Part shown: positions 10,346 through 17,547 of the stretch, piece after piece
Layout of the letters: every line of letters begins with the position of its first letter
Position numbering within the stretch: position 1 is the stretch's first letter
Assembly: GCF_000236165.1 (NCBI RefSeq)
Contig: NZ_CM001373.1
Coordinates: forward strand, 1,874,777-1,938,776
Reading direction: 5' to 3'
DNA: 64,000 bases
From: Fluoribacter dumoffii NY 23
GTDB lineage: Bacteria > Pseudomonadota > Gammaproteobacteria > Legionellales > Legionellaceae
Notes under the pieces: generated by a model
Database searches by the model: none
What the model was told of the DNA's origin: nothing
The model's input: only the letters and a program-made list of their open reading frames with translations
Made by a program: the position numbers and the translations under genes

Positions 10346-12520
10346 TTACCACTTCAATAAAGGAATCACATTGGTATAATCATCTGTCCACAAAAATTGT
10401 TGGTCGCCTCCCTCAAAACGCCAATTGCGAGCGTTCATAAGTTGAAAAGCAAGATTTTCATTATAGGTCAAAAAAGCCCACTCCGAGTCAAATTGGCCTA
10501 GCGAGGGAATCCCTTTATTATTTGCGTAAAATACCATAAATTCCAAGGATCGGGCGGCAGCATTTATCACCGGCAATAATTGCAAGTGCCGATTACTTAA
10601 ATTAATCAGGATACCGCCCTCTTTAATAATTTTTTGCCTGTACAAGGTAAATGCTTCCAGTGTTAATAAATGCACCGGGATGGCATCCGAATTAAAAGCA
10701 TCTATCAGAAGCAGAGTTTGCGAGTGATCAGGTAATTGTTCTACCGCCAAGCGTCCATCATTTTTTATAATGCTCACATGTGCGGGGCAATCGCGAAGAT
10801 ATGTGAATAATTGTGTTTTTTTTGCCAGTTCAATCACCTGATCATCAGTTTCTATTATTTTAATCTGATCCTCCCTTCTGAATTGACAAATCGCCGTACC
10901 GATACCCAAGCCAATGATGGTAACGGACAAAGAGTTCCATTTCTGTTGCATGGCATTAATGACGGGATTAATGGCCCCATAATAAGAGCTCAACCCGTCA
11001 GGTTTTTTCTCATTCATAGCCTGTAACCCATGCACTGTTGATTGGTTAATCAGGGCATGGACCCCTTCTTTGGCAATTACCTTTTTTACGCCGTAAAAAT
11101 TACGTTCCTGCACTAAAACCGTATCATCTTGTAATAAGGGTGAAAAAATAAAACCAAATAATAGGAACAAAGAACAAATTAAACTGGTTCTATCTTTCTG
11201 TGAAATTACAAGAAAAATTAATGCTAAAAGGGCGCAAACCTGAAAAGATGAAAAACCTCCTGGCCAGCGGACATTGAGAATAAAGTAATGTGACAGCAGA
11301 AGGATCAGAACCACCCCGGGAATCCACCACCTGCGTTTTCTTGTCAAATTTGGCAAAGCAAACAAGCTGAGCAGAAGTGCTAGAGGATACTCATAAACCT
11401 GATTAAATAAGTGCGGGGCTAAAATTCCATTGAATACCCCCGCTAATACCCCACCCAAAGCAAGGCAAAAATAAAATAAGGTAAGTAATTGGGGTTTGGG
11501 TCTATGCAAAAATAATTGGCCATGACAAAGTAGAGATAAGATGAAAAAATTCACTAAATGAAACACAATACTTTGCCAGGCTTTTATTTGACTCGCATGT
11601 AAAATAAATCCAATTATTGGAAAGATCAGAAAGAAAATACTGTTTCGTGCTATCCATGTGAATGAAATCAGCGGTTTGCTTGTAAAAATAAGGACAAAAG
11701 TTAGCAAATACAAAGCTAAAGGCATTACCCAAAATAAAGGTGTTGCCGCAATATCTGTAGTGATATAGAGGGTCACCCCCAGCATAAGACTGCAAGGAAT
11801 AAAACTAAAAAAAATCCAGTAGAAGATACTTGGCCAAGGCCAATCTTTAATGCTTGAATTTGGTTTTTCCTGAGGTTGATAACGCTGGGCATAGAAAACA
11901 ATAAACAAAAGAACCACATAGAATATATAACCTATGCTCCATAAGTAATACTGACTTGCCAAACCAACAAAACGTTCGAGCAACCAAGGATAAAGTAATA
12001 AAGACAAAAGACTGCCCAAATTAGAGGCAGAATACAAAAAATAAGGATCTGCCGCGCCCTTTTCCCTGGTCTGGCTGTATGCAAATTGTAGCAAAGGGGC
12101 CGAGGCACTGATCACAATCAGGGGCATTCCTACTTGGCTTAGCAACCCCCATAAAATACTCCATTCAGGAGAACTATTGAGAATCACGGGGCGAAACAAA
12201 AGAGGCAAAGCGGCCAAACTATAAATAACGAGTAAACTATGTGTCAAACGCCAGACAATAGGTTTAATAAAGAAACTAAGCACTGCCGCATATCCATAAG
12301 CCACCAGCAGTATTATTTGAAAGAAAAGCATACATACAATCCAAACTGCTGGTGTGCCGCCATAAACAGGTAACAAAGATTTCGCCACCATGGGCTGGAT
12401 ACTGAATAAAAGAATGGCACTTAAGAACAAACAGATTGGAAATAAAAAACGCACAAAGCATCCTTGGCAAAAATCCACTCTCAGGAAAATCATTGTAAAG
12501 CGCCCCATGCTGTGATTCAA
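10346..12520 (-). CDS. Polytopic membrane protein fused to spermidine-synthase-like domain
   Basis: The 724-residue protein has an N-terminal half of about 480 residues with a dozen or more hydrophobic segments (for example FLFPICLFLSAILLFSIQPM and later Phe/Leu/Ile-rich helices). The C-terminal domain has a Rossmann-like methyltransferase/spermidine synthase fold: VTIIGLGIG near 540, an acidic strand KIIETDD, then LLLIDAF. This is the fused MFS/spermidine-synthase-like family, whose function is generally unknown; aminopropyl transfer is not established for it. The longest frame begins at TTG 12520, but ATG codons at residues 5 and 10 (12508, 12493) are equally plausible because no clear ribosome-binding site decides. 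It converges with parE. Confidence 0.85.
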   Translation of the reverse strand: MNHSMGRFTMIFLRVDFCQGCFVRFLFPICLFLSAILLFSIQPMVAKSLLPVYGGTPAVWIVCMLFFQIILLVAYGYAAVLSFFIKPIVWRLTHSLLVIYSLAALPLLFRPVILNSSPEWSILWGLLSQVGMPLIVISASAPLLQFAYSQTREKGAADPYFLYSASNLGSLLSLLLYPWLLERFVGLASQYYLWSIGYIFYVVLLFIVFYAQRYQPQEKPNSSIKDWPWPSIFYWIFFSFIPCSLMLGVTLYITTDIAATPLFWVMPLALYLLTFVLIFTSKPLISFTWIARNSIFFLIFPIIGFILHASQIKAWQSIVFHLVNFFILSLLCHGQLFLHRPKPQLLTLFYFCLALGGVLAGVFNGILAPHLFNQVYEYPLALLLSLFALPNLTRKRRWWIPGVVLILLLSHYFILNVRWPGGFSSFQVCALLALIFLVISQKDRTSLICSLFLLFGFIFSPLLQDDTVLVQERNFYGVKKVIAKEGVHALINQSTVHGLQAMNEKKPDGLSSYYGAINPVINAMQQKWNSLSVTIIGLGIGTAICQFRREDQIKIIETDDQVIELAKKTQLFTYLRDCPAHVSIIKNDGRLAVEQLPDHSQTLLLIDAFNSDAIPVHLLTLEAFTLYRQKIIKEGGILINLSNRHLQLLPVINAAARSLEFMVFYANNKGIPSLGQFDSEWAFLTYNENLAFQLMNARNWRFEGGDQQFLWTDDYTNVIPLLKW

Positions 12521-12602
12521 CTTTTTATCGGTGAAGTTTTTGTCTTTAAAAAAGGGAGGACAAGGGATATATTTATCATTATCTTAATTTTCAGGAGTAA
12601 CT

Positions 12603-13217
12603 ATGGATGGTTTTCCTCAAGACAATTTTCCTGATGTAGGTGCAAGCAAATATGACCACGTAAGAAGTTCCCTACACACTGGGGATCTTTTATTTGCTTC
12701 CGGAAACTCTTTGATGTCGGCAATGATAAAAGGGGCGACAAATAGTGTATGGAGTCATATAGCCTTTATTGTAAGACTGGAAAACATTGATCGAATCATG
12801 GTTATGGAAAGCGTCGAAACTATTGGCGTACGCACCGTTCCTCTAAGTAATTATGTCCGTAACTACAATGGACGCGGGCAAGGATATCCCGGAAGATTAT
12901 TGATAGCACGTTATCAGGGCTTTCCTACAGACTCTTTTGCAAATTTATCCAAACAAGCTGTTGATTTACTGGGTTATCCCTATAATACCGAGGAAATACT
13001 TAAAATTGCAGCACGAATAGGCATGAACGCTTTTGGGTTTGACAACGCCAGTCCCGAGGTTTCTTCCACCCATGCATTTATTTGTTCTGAATATGTATCC
13101 ATCTGTTACAAGTCTGTTGGAATTACTATCGATTATAATAGTCAAGGATTTATTGCCCCGGCAGATTTTGCCCGTTCGCCTAAGGTAATCCCCATGTCCT
13201 ATATTGATACAGAATGA
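12603..13217 (+). CDS. YiiX-like permuted NlpC/P60 cysteine hydrolase
   Basis: This 204-residue protein has the circularly permuted papain-like layout of the YiiX/YaeF (NlpC/P60) group. DLLFASGNSLMSAMIKGAT is followed by WSHIAFIV with the candidate catalytic His near residue 57, and the candidate nucleophile Cys comes later in FICSEYV near 162. Members act on peptides, amides or acyl groups and include lipid-associated enzymes and predicted effectors; the substrate here is unknown. No signal peptide is visible. An AGGAG sequence sits about 6 bases before ATG 12603. The gene is divergent from the fused membrane protein and is monocistronic. Confidence 0.75.
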   Translation: MDGFPQDNFPDVGASKYDHVRSSLHTGDLLFASGNSLMSAMIKGATNSVWSHIAFIVRLENIDRIMVMESVETIGVRTVPLSNYVRNYNGRGQGYPGRLLIARYQGFPTDSFANLSKQAVDLLGYPYNTEEILKIAARIGMNAFGFDNASPEVSSTHAFICSEYVSICYKSVGITIDYNSQGFIAPADFARSPKVIPMSYIDTE

Positions 13218-13256
13218 GGAGAAAAACATCCTTCATATTATTTATTACTCCAATAA

Positions 13257-13496
13257 TTATGAGTTGTCGCAATTTTTATCCTTTAAGGAAGCAAGATAAA
13301 GGGTTTCAATTTCCTTTCTTGCCCATGGTGTTTTGCGCAGGAATTTAAGGCTTGATTTGATACTAGGGTTGGAAGAAAAGCAGTTAACTTTGACTCTTTG
13401 CGCCAGGCCTTCCCAGCCATAACAAATCAACAAACTATTCAAGATAGCCTCTAGGGTAATGCCGTGCAGTGGATCATTAGAAGTTCTGTCCATCAA
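13257..13496 (-). CDS. VF530-family (DUF2132) small protein
   Basis: This 79-residue protein carries the hallmark pattern of the VF530 family: [12 protein letters not shown] near the N-terminus, then [28 protein letters not shown] and a C-terminal IETLYL. Family members are small helical proteins proposed to bind DNA; no cellular role is established. It may start at Met1 or Met2. It lies convergent to the YiiX-like gene and is followed upstream by a region with a decayed gene. Confidence 0.88.
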   Translation of the reverse strand: MMDRTSNDPLHGITLEAILNSLLICYGWEGLAQRVKVNCFSSNPSIKSSLKFLRKTPWARKEIETLYLASLKDKNCDNS

Positions 13497-13759
13497 CTAT
13501 ACCTTTTTTTGGTGCATATTGGGTTGTTTAGTCTAGACCTCGCTAAACTCTTTATCATAATAATATAATATGACCATTAAAATTGCTCAGAGTTTTATTT
13601 ATGAATTACAGTTTTGAGTCAGAGAGTACGATGAATCAGACTTTTCAGATTTAACCTCTCCCTACTTCGATAATTGGTTTTCGGATAATCAGACTTATTA
13701 AATTGAGCCTACCAATCCCCATATTTTGTCTACGATTAATGAACTCCAATTTTTTGTGC

Positions 13760-13933
13760 TTATCTATGGGGAGCAGTAAATTTCCCTAAAGAATGGACTG
13801 TTTTTTTCACATCAGCAAAGGCATCGTGTAAAGGGTTTATAACTAAATTAAGTTCCTCTGGGACCATAATTGAAGGAATGGCCATTGCTAAATATTCACG
13901 AAGACCTAGTGGTTCGCGCCAACAAACAAATTT
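13760..13933 (-). pseudogene. 3' remnant of a RES-domain gene
   Basis: The 13497-13962 interval has no intact gene. On the minus strand, bases 13933-13760 read as a short open segment ending in TAA and preceded at once by an in-frame TAG (13934-13936). Its residues include CWREPLGLREYLAMAIPSI, then MVPEELNLVINPLHDAF, which matches the end of RES-domain proteins (PS..VP.E.N.LINP.H..F). RES proteins are often NAD-degrading toxins paired with Xre/MbcA antitoxins. The rest of the domain and any antitoxin are missing, so this is most likely a relic. The remainder of the interval is AT-rich with nothing else recognisable. Confidence 0.5.
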
Positions 13934-13962
13934 CTAGGGCCGCTCCTGGGTAACTCCCAAAA

Positions 13963-14397
13963 TCAGTTTTGGGATGATTCACCAATTTTTTTAAAGTCTT
14001 TTTCATCAAAAATTGCTGAGGCAAATTGATAATATTTAAATTCCAGCAAATTATTACTGGGATCTTTTAAAAAAAAGGAACGATGTTCAATACGAGTCCC
14101 CTCAAATCTGATTTTCAATGGAATCTCCAAAGAAATCCCTGTCCTTCTAATTTGTTCCAAAAAGACATCGAACTCATGTCGTTCCAAAAAAATCAAACCA
14201 AAATGCCTGGGATAAATACCGTCCTGAAGGGGTGTAGGAAATTCCACTTTATGAGCCACAATTTGATGAGTGCCGAATTTAAAAATTACTGCCTGCCTCG
14301 ACTCACGGCCCAATTCAAATCCCAATTTATGCTGATAAAAATCTTTCGCCAGCGCAAGATCATGTACCGGGAATGCAAGGTGAAATAAAGTATTCAT
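13963..14397 (-). CDS. VOC (glyoxalase/dioxygenase superfamily) protein
   Basis: This 144-residue protein has two beta-alpha-beta-beta-beta repeats of the vicinal oxygen chelate fold. The N-terminus FHLAFPVHDLALAKDFY and GTHQIVAHK give the first repeat, and PRHFGLIF plus DPSNNLLEFKYY give the second. Candidate metal ligands are His6, His52 or nearby, and the Glu of LEFKYY. This subfamily is usually annotated as glyoxalase-like and its substrate is unknown. The last 20 residues are an extra charged tail. It is monocistronic and starts at ATG 14397. Confidence 0.88.
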   Translation of the reverse strand: MNTLFHLAFPVHDLALAKDFYQHKLGFELGRESRQAVIFKFGTHQIVAHKVEFPTPLQDGIYPRHFGLIFLERHEFDVFLEQIRRTGISLEIPLKIRFEGTRIEHRSFFLKDPSNNLLEFKYYQFASAIFDEKDFKKIGESSQN

Positions 14398-14551
14398 AAG
14401 GTCATTTTTTCCAACTCGTTTAGAATAATTCCCTCACTCTCCCTATAATTTTTAGAGAAGAGGTCTAATCTTATAGTGATAAATAATATATTAATTAATA
14501 AATAAGTATGTAAGAATACTTACCTTAATTTTACTCAATTACAAAAATCAA

Positions 14552-15190
14552 ATGCATTTGAACACTATTTTTGATTATATACTTCATATTGATGTTTATT
14601 TAAATACCCTCGTTTCCACGTACGGATTTTGGACCTATTTTCTCTTGTTTGCAGTCATTTTCTGTGAAACCGGATTTGTTGTAACCCCATTTTTACCTGG
14701 AGATTCCTTACTTTTTGCTGCCGGCAGCATTGCAGCACAACCCGGACATCCCTTACAGTTTTCTATCTTATTCTTGCTGCTATTTATTGCTTCTGTGTTA
14801 GGAAATCAAATCAATTTTCTAGCAGGTCGGTTGCTTGGTCCTCGGGTGTTCACTGCCGATAAGTCCTGGCTGCTTAATAAAAAGCACTTGCAGGAAACCC
14901 ATGCGTTTTATGAAAAACATGGGGGCAAAACGATAATCTTTGCCCGTTTTCTTCCTATTGTCCGCACTTTTGCTCCTTTTGTTGCCGGGATAGGAGCGAT
15001 GCAACTAATGCATTTTTCACTGTACAATTTAATTAGTGCCCTATTATGGATTGCCAGCCTGATAAGTTTAGGTTACTTCCTGGGATCAATTCCCCTGGTA
15101 AAAGAAAACTTCTCTATAGTAATTTACGGGATTATTTTTATTTCTATTTTGCCCCCCATCCTCACCTTGATGAGTCGCAAAAAAACCTGA
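14552..15190 (+). CDS. DedA-family inner-membrane protein
   Basis: This 212-residue polytopic protein carries the DedA/SNARE-associated signature: FCETGFVVTPFLPGDSLLF near residues 40-58, a GNQINFLAGRLLG segment near 85, and the conserved FARFLPIVRTFAPFVAG near 127-143. Members are membrane proteins of the VTT/DedA superfamily, several of which translocate undecaprenyl phosphate or phosphatidylethanolamine across the membrane. Four to five hydrophobic helices are visible. It converges on the bufferin operon, with a perfect inverted repeat between them. Confidence 0.95.
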   Translation: MHLNTIFDYILHIDVYLNTLVSTYGFWTYFLLFAVIFCETGFVVTPFLPGDSLLFAAGSIAAQPGHPLQFSILFLLLFIASVLGNQINFLAGRLLGPRVFTADKSWLLNKKHLQETHAFYEKHGGKTIIFARFLPIVRTFAPFVAGIGAMQLMHFSLYNLISALLWIASLISLGYFLGSIPLVKENFSIVIYGIIFISILPPILTLMSRKKT

Positions 15191-15274
15191 TCAAAGGAAA
15201 TGAATGACTCGATTATTTGAATAAGGGAACTGTCACTTGAGGTACAAGCAATTACGCTCAGCTTTATAAATAAC

Positions 15275-15296
15275 GGAGCCAAAAAATTTTGGCTCC
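15275..15296. terminator. Inverted repeat between convergent dedA-like gene and bufC
   Basis: GGAGCCAAAA and TTTTGGCTCC form a 10-bp stem around a 2-base centre, placed 85 bases after the DedA stop and 9 bases after the bufC stop. The A/T half of the stem supplies a U-run in either direction, so it may end both transcription units. Confidence 0.7.
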
Positions 15297-15304
15297 CTTA
15301 GCAT

Positions 15305-16087
15305 CTAGTTTGCGATCTTTAATTCCGATAACATACCCTTCTGAATCCACCCCTTCAGATAAGAAGCGGCACTCATACCTACCTCTTCAGGTTTTATCCA
15401 TTGGCAGAGCCCTTCACACAGCGCTCCAAAGGATAATCCTTGAGACAATCCCTCCAAAAGCCAATTCTCTTCCTGAGTCATACTGTAAAAACGAAGAATG
15501 TATTCGGATGTCCGCCATAAAACCCAGGATGCAGGTTCAGTATTTTGTTGCAATTCAGGCAACTCGTGATCGTCGGTTAAGGCTTGCCAAAGGGGAATTG
15601 CATTCCAAAAATAATGGATTCGTTGCAATGAAGGATGGAGGGTAAATTTTAAATTTGCCCATGACTCAGGGGGGACAACTGCCATATCTTCAATTTGCAC
15701 CCGTGGCGCATCAGCCGCATCAAAAGCAAAATTCATTTTCCACTCAAAATCTGCAAGCTCAGCTAAATACGGATATTGTGGATAATTATGCTTGATGAAA
15801 TCAGATAATAAATCGCCAAACCACCGAATGGATCGATAAGAAGAAGGATGGGCATCGATATAATAAGCTGCAAGCTTGTTAAACTCTTCTGTTCCCAAAT
15901 AAGCATACAAAGCGGGAAAATTAGTACTCAAGCTTTCAATAAGCCTGAGTTTGTAAGCATCACGATAAATGCCTAAACGGGTTTCCACAGAGACTGCTTC
16001 TGTTTGCACTATAGCATCATGAATACCGCTTTGACTGGATAATAAAAACTTTTGAAACTGTTCTTGCAACTGTAACAATTCGTTCAT
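15305..16087 (-). CDS. bufC: Bufferin biosynthesis partner BufC (DUF2063 family)
   Basis: This 260-residue protein belongs to the DUF2063 family, which partners DUF692 enzymes. The N-terminal domain shows RLGIYRDAYKLRLIESLSTN followed by FPALYAYLGTEEFNKLAAYY, the usual family pattern; the C-terminal half is a less conserved Trp-rich domain. It is thought to bind the precursor peptide and deliver it to the MNIO enzyme that modifies cysteines. Its start overlaps the bufB stop by 4 bases, indicating translational coupling. It is the last gene of the operon. Confidence 0.88.
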   Translation of the reverse strand: MNELLQLQEQFQKFLLSSQSGIHDAIVQTEAVSVETRLGIYRDAYKLRLIESLSTNFPALYAYLGTEEFNKLAAYYIDAHPSSYRSIRWFGDLLSDFIKHNYPQYPYLAELADFEWKMNFAFDAADAPRVQIEDMAVVPPESWANLKFTLHPSLQRIHYFWNAIPLWQALTDDHELPELQQNTEPASWVLWRTSEYILRFYSMTQEENWLLEGLSQGLSFGALCEGLCQWIKPEEVGMSAASYLKGWIQKGMLSELKIAN

Positions 16088-16947
16088 ACAGCCACCTCTT
16101 CTACCAAAATAGATTCCGCAATTCGTCTTGCATGGTTGATTTCCGCAAGCAACTCAGCAAAAGGAGGCATATTGTCATCCCGCTCAATCATCGTTGATAT
16201 TGGCCCCAGTCTTTGTAAGGTAGCTGCATACAGATCCCAGACGGGTTTAATAACTGGCGCATCATGCGTATCGATAATGTAGTCCCCATGATTCGAATGG
16301 CCTGCCAAATGGATCTGGGCAATGCGTTCCGAAGGCATGGCAAGAATGTAATCCATGGGATTAAATTGATGATTAACAGAACTCACATAGATATTATTAA
16401 CGTCTAATAATATATAACACCCTGCTTGGCGTACAATTTCGAGAATAAATTCCCATTCCGACATTTCAGATTGTTTGTAGGTAAGGTAACTGGATACGTT
16501 TTCAATTAAAATAGGGCGCCCAAGAAAATCCTGTACCTGATGAATGCGAGAAACAATATGGTTTACTGCCTCTTGCGTATAGGGAATAGGCAATAAATCA
16601 TGAGCGTTGACTCCATTAACACCCGTCCAGCACAGATGATCAGAGATCCAGACGGGATCGACGCGTATCATGAGTTCTTTCAGTTGTTTTAGATATTCTC
16701 TATTCAAAGGGTCAGAACTGCCTAAAGAGAGAGAAACACCATGCATCACCATAGGATAGTGAGCTCGTATTTGATCCAGATAATAAAGTGGTTTTCCACC
16801 TGGAACCATATAATTTTCAGTCAGGATCTCAAACCAGTCCAAATCAGGTTTTTGTTCGAGGATTTCTTCGTAATAATCAGGCCGTAACCCCAGTCCAAAT
16901 CCCAAAAAAGGCATTTTTCGGGTCACTTCATGTATTGGGCTATCCAT
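16084..16947 (-). CDS. bufB: MNIO-family (DUF692) bufferin-modifying enzyme BufB
   Basis: This 287-residue TIM-barrel enzyme is of the multinuclear non-heme iron oxygenase family. The family's metal-ligand motifs are all visible: MHGVSLSLGS near residue 68, WISDHLCW near 100, ILIENVSSY near 148, LLDVNNIYVSSVNH near 180, and IAQIHLAGH with DTHDAPV near 213-232. In characterised bufferin systems the enzyme converts precursor cysteines to copper-binding thiooxazole-type groups; that role is inferred here from the neighbours bufA and bufC. It lies 72 bases downstream of bufA, with a hairpin in between. Confidence 0.92.
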   Translation of the reverse strand: MDSPIHEVTRKMPFLGFGLGLRPDYYEEILEQKPDLDWFEILTENYMVPGGKPLYYLDQIRAHYPMVMHGVSLSLGSSDPLNREYLKQLKELMIRVDPVWISDHLCWTGVNGVNAHDLLPIPYTQEAVNHIVSRIHQVQDFLGRPILIENVSSYLTYKQSEMSEWEFILEIVRQAGCYILLDVNNIYVSSVNHQFNPMDYILAMPSERIAQIHLAGHSNHGDYIIDTHDAPVIKPVWDLYAATLQRLGPISTMIERDDNMPPFAELLAEINHARRIAESILVEEVAV

Positions 16948-16973
16948 ATATCAATCCGGGAAAAAATGTGAAG

Positions 16974-16996
16974 CCAGACATGCGATGCATGTCTGG
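16974..16996 (-). terminator. Hairpin between bufA and bufB (likely attenuator)
   Basis: CCAGACATGC and GCATGTCTGG make a perfect 10-bp stem with a 3-base loop. On the minus strand it is followed 6 bases later by a T-run (ATTTTTT). It lies after the bufA stop and before the bufB start, so it should lower bufBC transcription relative to bufA or protect the 3' end of bufA mRNA. Confidence 0.7.
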
Positions 16997-17019
16997 TGTA
17001 AAGCGATATTCAATTGCAA

Positions 17020-17274
17020 TTATTGAACAACAGTACCACCAGCTTTTTGACAATCTTCTTTAGTCATTTCAGCCATACCCTTGCCTTTGCAAGAATTTTG
17101 ACCTTTACAAGCGTTATCAGCAGTTTTGCAAGCACCTTGACCTTTACAAGCATTTCCACCTTGACATTTAACCATGCCAGAAGAAGCCTCGTCTGCAGCA
17201 AAAGCAGGAGCAATCGCAAACATTGAAGCAGCACCGATTGCAAGAGCAACGCCTGTTAATTGTAATTTATTCAT
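17020..17274 (-). CDS. bufA: BufA2-type bufferin precursor (copper-binding RiPP)
   Basis: This 84-residue precursor has a Sec signal peptide (Lys near the start, hydrophobic core GVALAIGAASMFAIA, likely cleavage after AFA near residue 26). The mature part is Gly/Lys/Ala-rich with six cysteines in repeats: VKCQG, NACKGQG, ACKTADN, ACKGQN, SCKGKG and a final EDCQKAGG. These ACKGQ repeats match the BufA2 class. Bufferins are periplasmic ribosomal peptides modified on Cys to buffer copper. It has its own promoter and a ribosome-binding site AAAGGA about 8 bases before the ATG. It is the first gene of bufA-bufB-bufC. Confidence 0.92.
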   Translation of the reverse strand: MNKLQLTGVALAIGAASMFAIAPAFAADEASSGMVKCQGGNACKGQGACKTADNACKGQNSCKGKGMAEMTKEDCQKAGGTVVQ

Positions 17275-17338
17275 TTACTTAATTCCTTTTAGAGTTAGTT
17301 AAATAAGCGATAGGCTAAATATACATTTAGCCAATTGC

Positions 17339-17368
17339 ATTTTAGAAACTATCATTTAATTTTGTCAA
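17339..17368 (-). promoter_or_regulatory. Sigma-70-type promoter of the buf operon
   Basis: On the minus strand TTGACA (17368-17363) and TAAAAT (17344-17339) are separated by 18 bases, matching 6/6 and 5/6 of consensus. Transcription would begin about 55-60 bases before the bufA ATG. Confidence 0.6.
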
Positions 17369-17381
17369 GTTACCTTTGAAA

Positions 17382-17400
17382 AATAATGATTTTCATCAAT
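17382..17400 (-). promoter_or_regulatory. Fur-box-like operator upstream of bufA
   Basis: The minus-strand 19-mer ATTGATGAAAATCATTATT agrees with the Fur consensus at 14 of 19 positions. It sits 13 bases upstream of the bufA -35 element, in the region divergent with the patatin gene. Position and match suggest metal-dependent regulation, but AT-rich DNA gives such matches by chance. Confidence 0.35.
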
Positions 17401-17547
17401 TCCTATACCCAGGGAATTAATCGGGGTCTGCCAGCAAGAAATTAAGGTCTCATCCTGCTGAAAAATAATTTAACAGTTATCTGGAGCAAGGCCTATTTAA
17501 GCCAAAGAATGTCTATACTAAAAATAATTATTGAATAAAGATACGAT

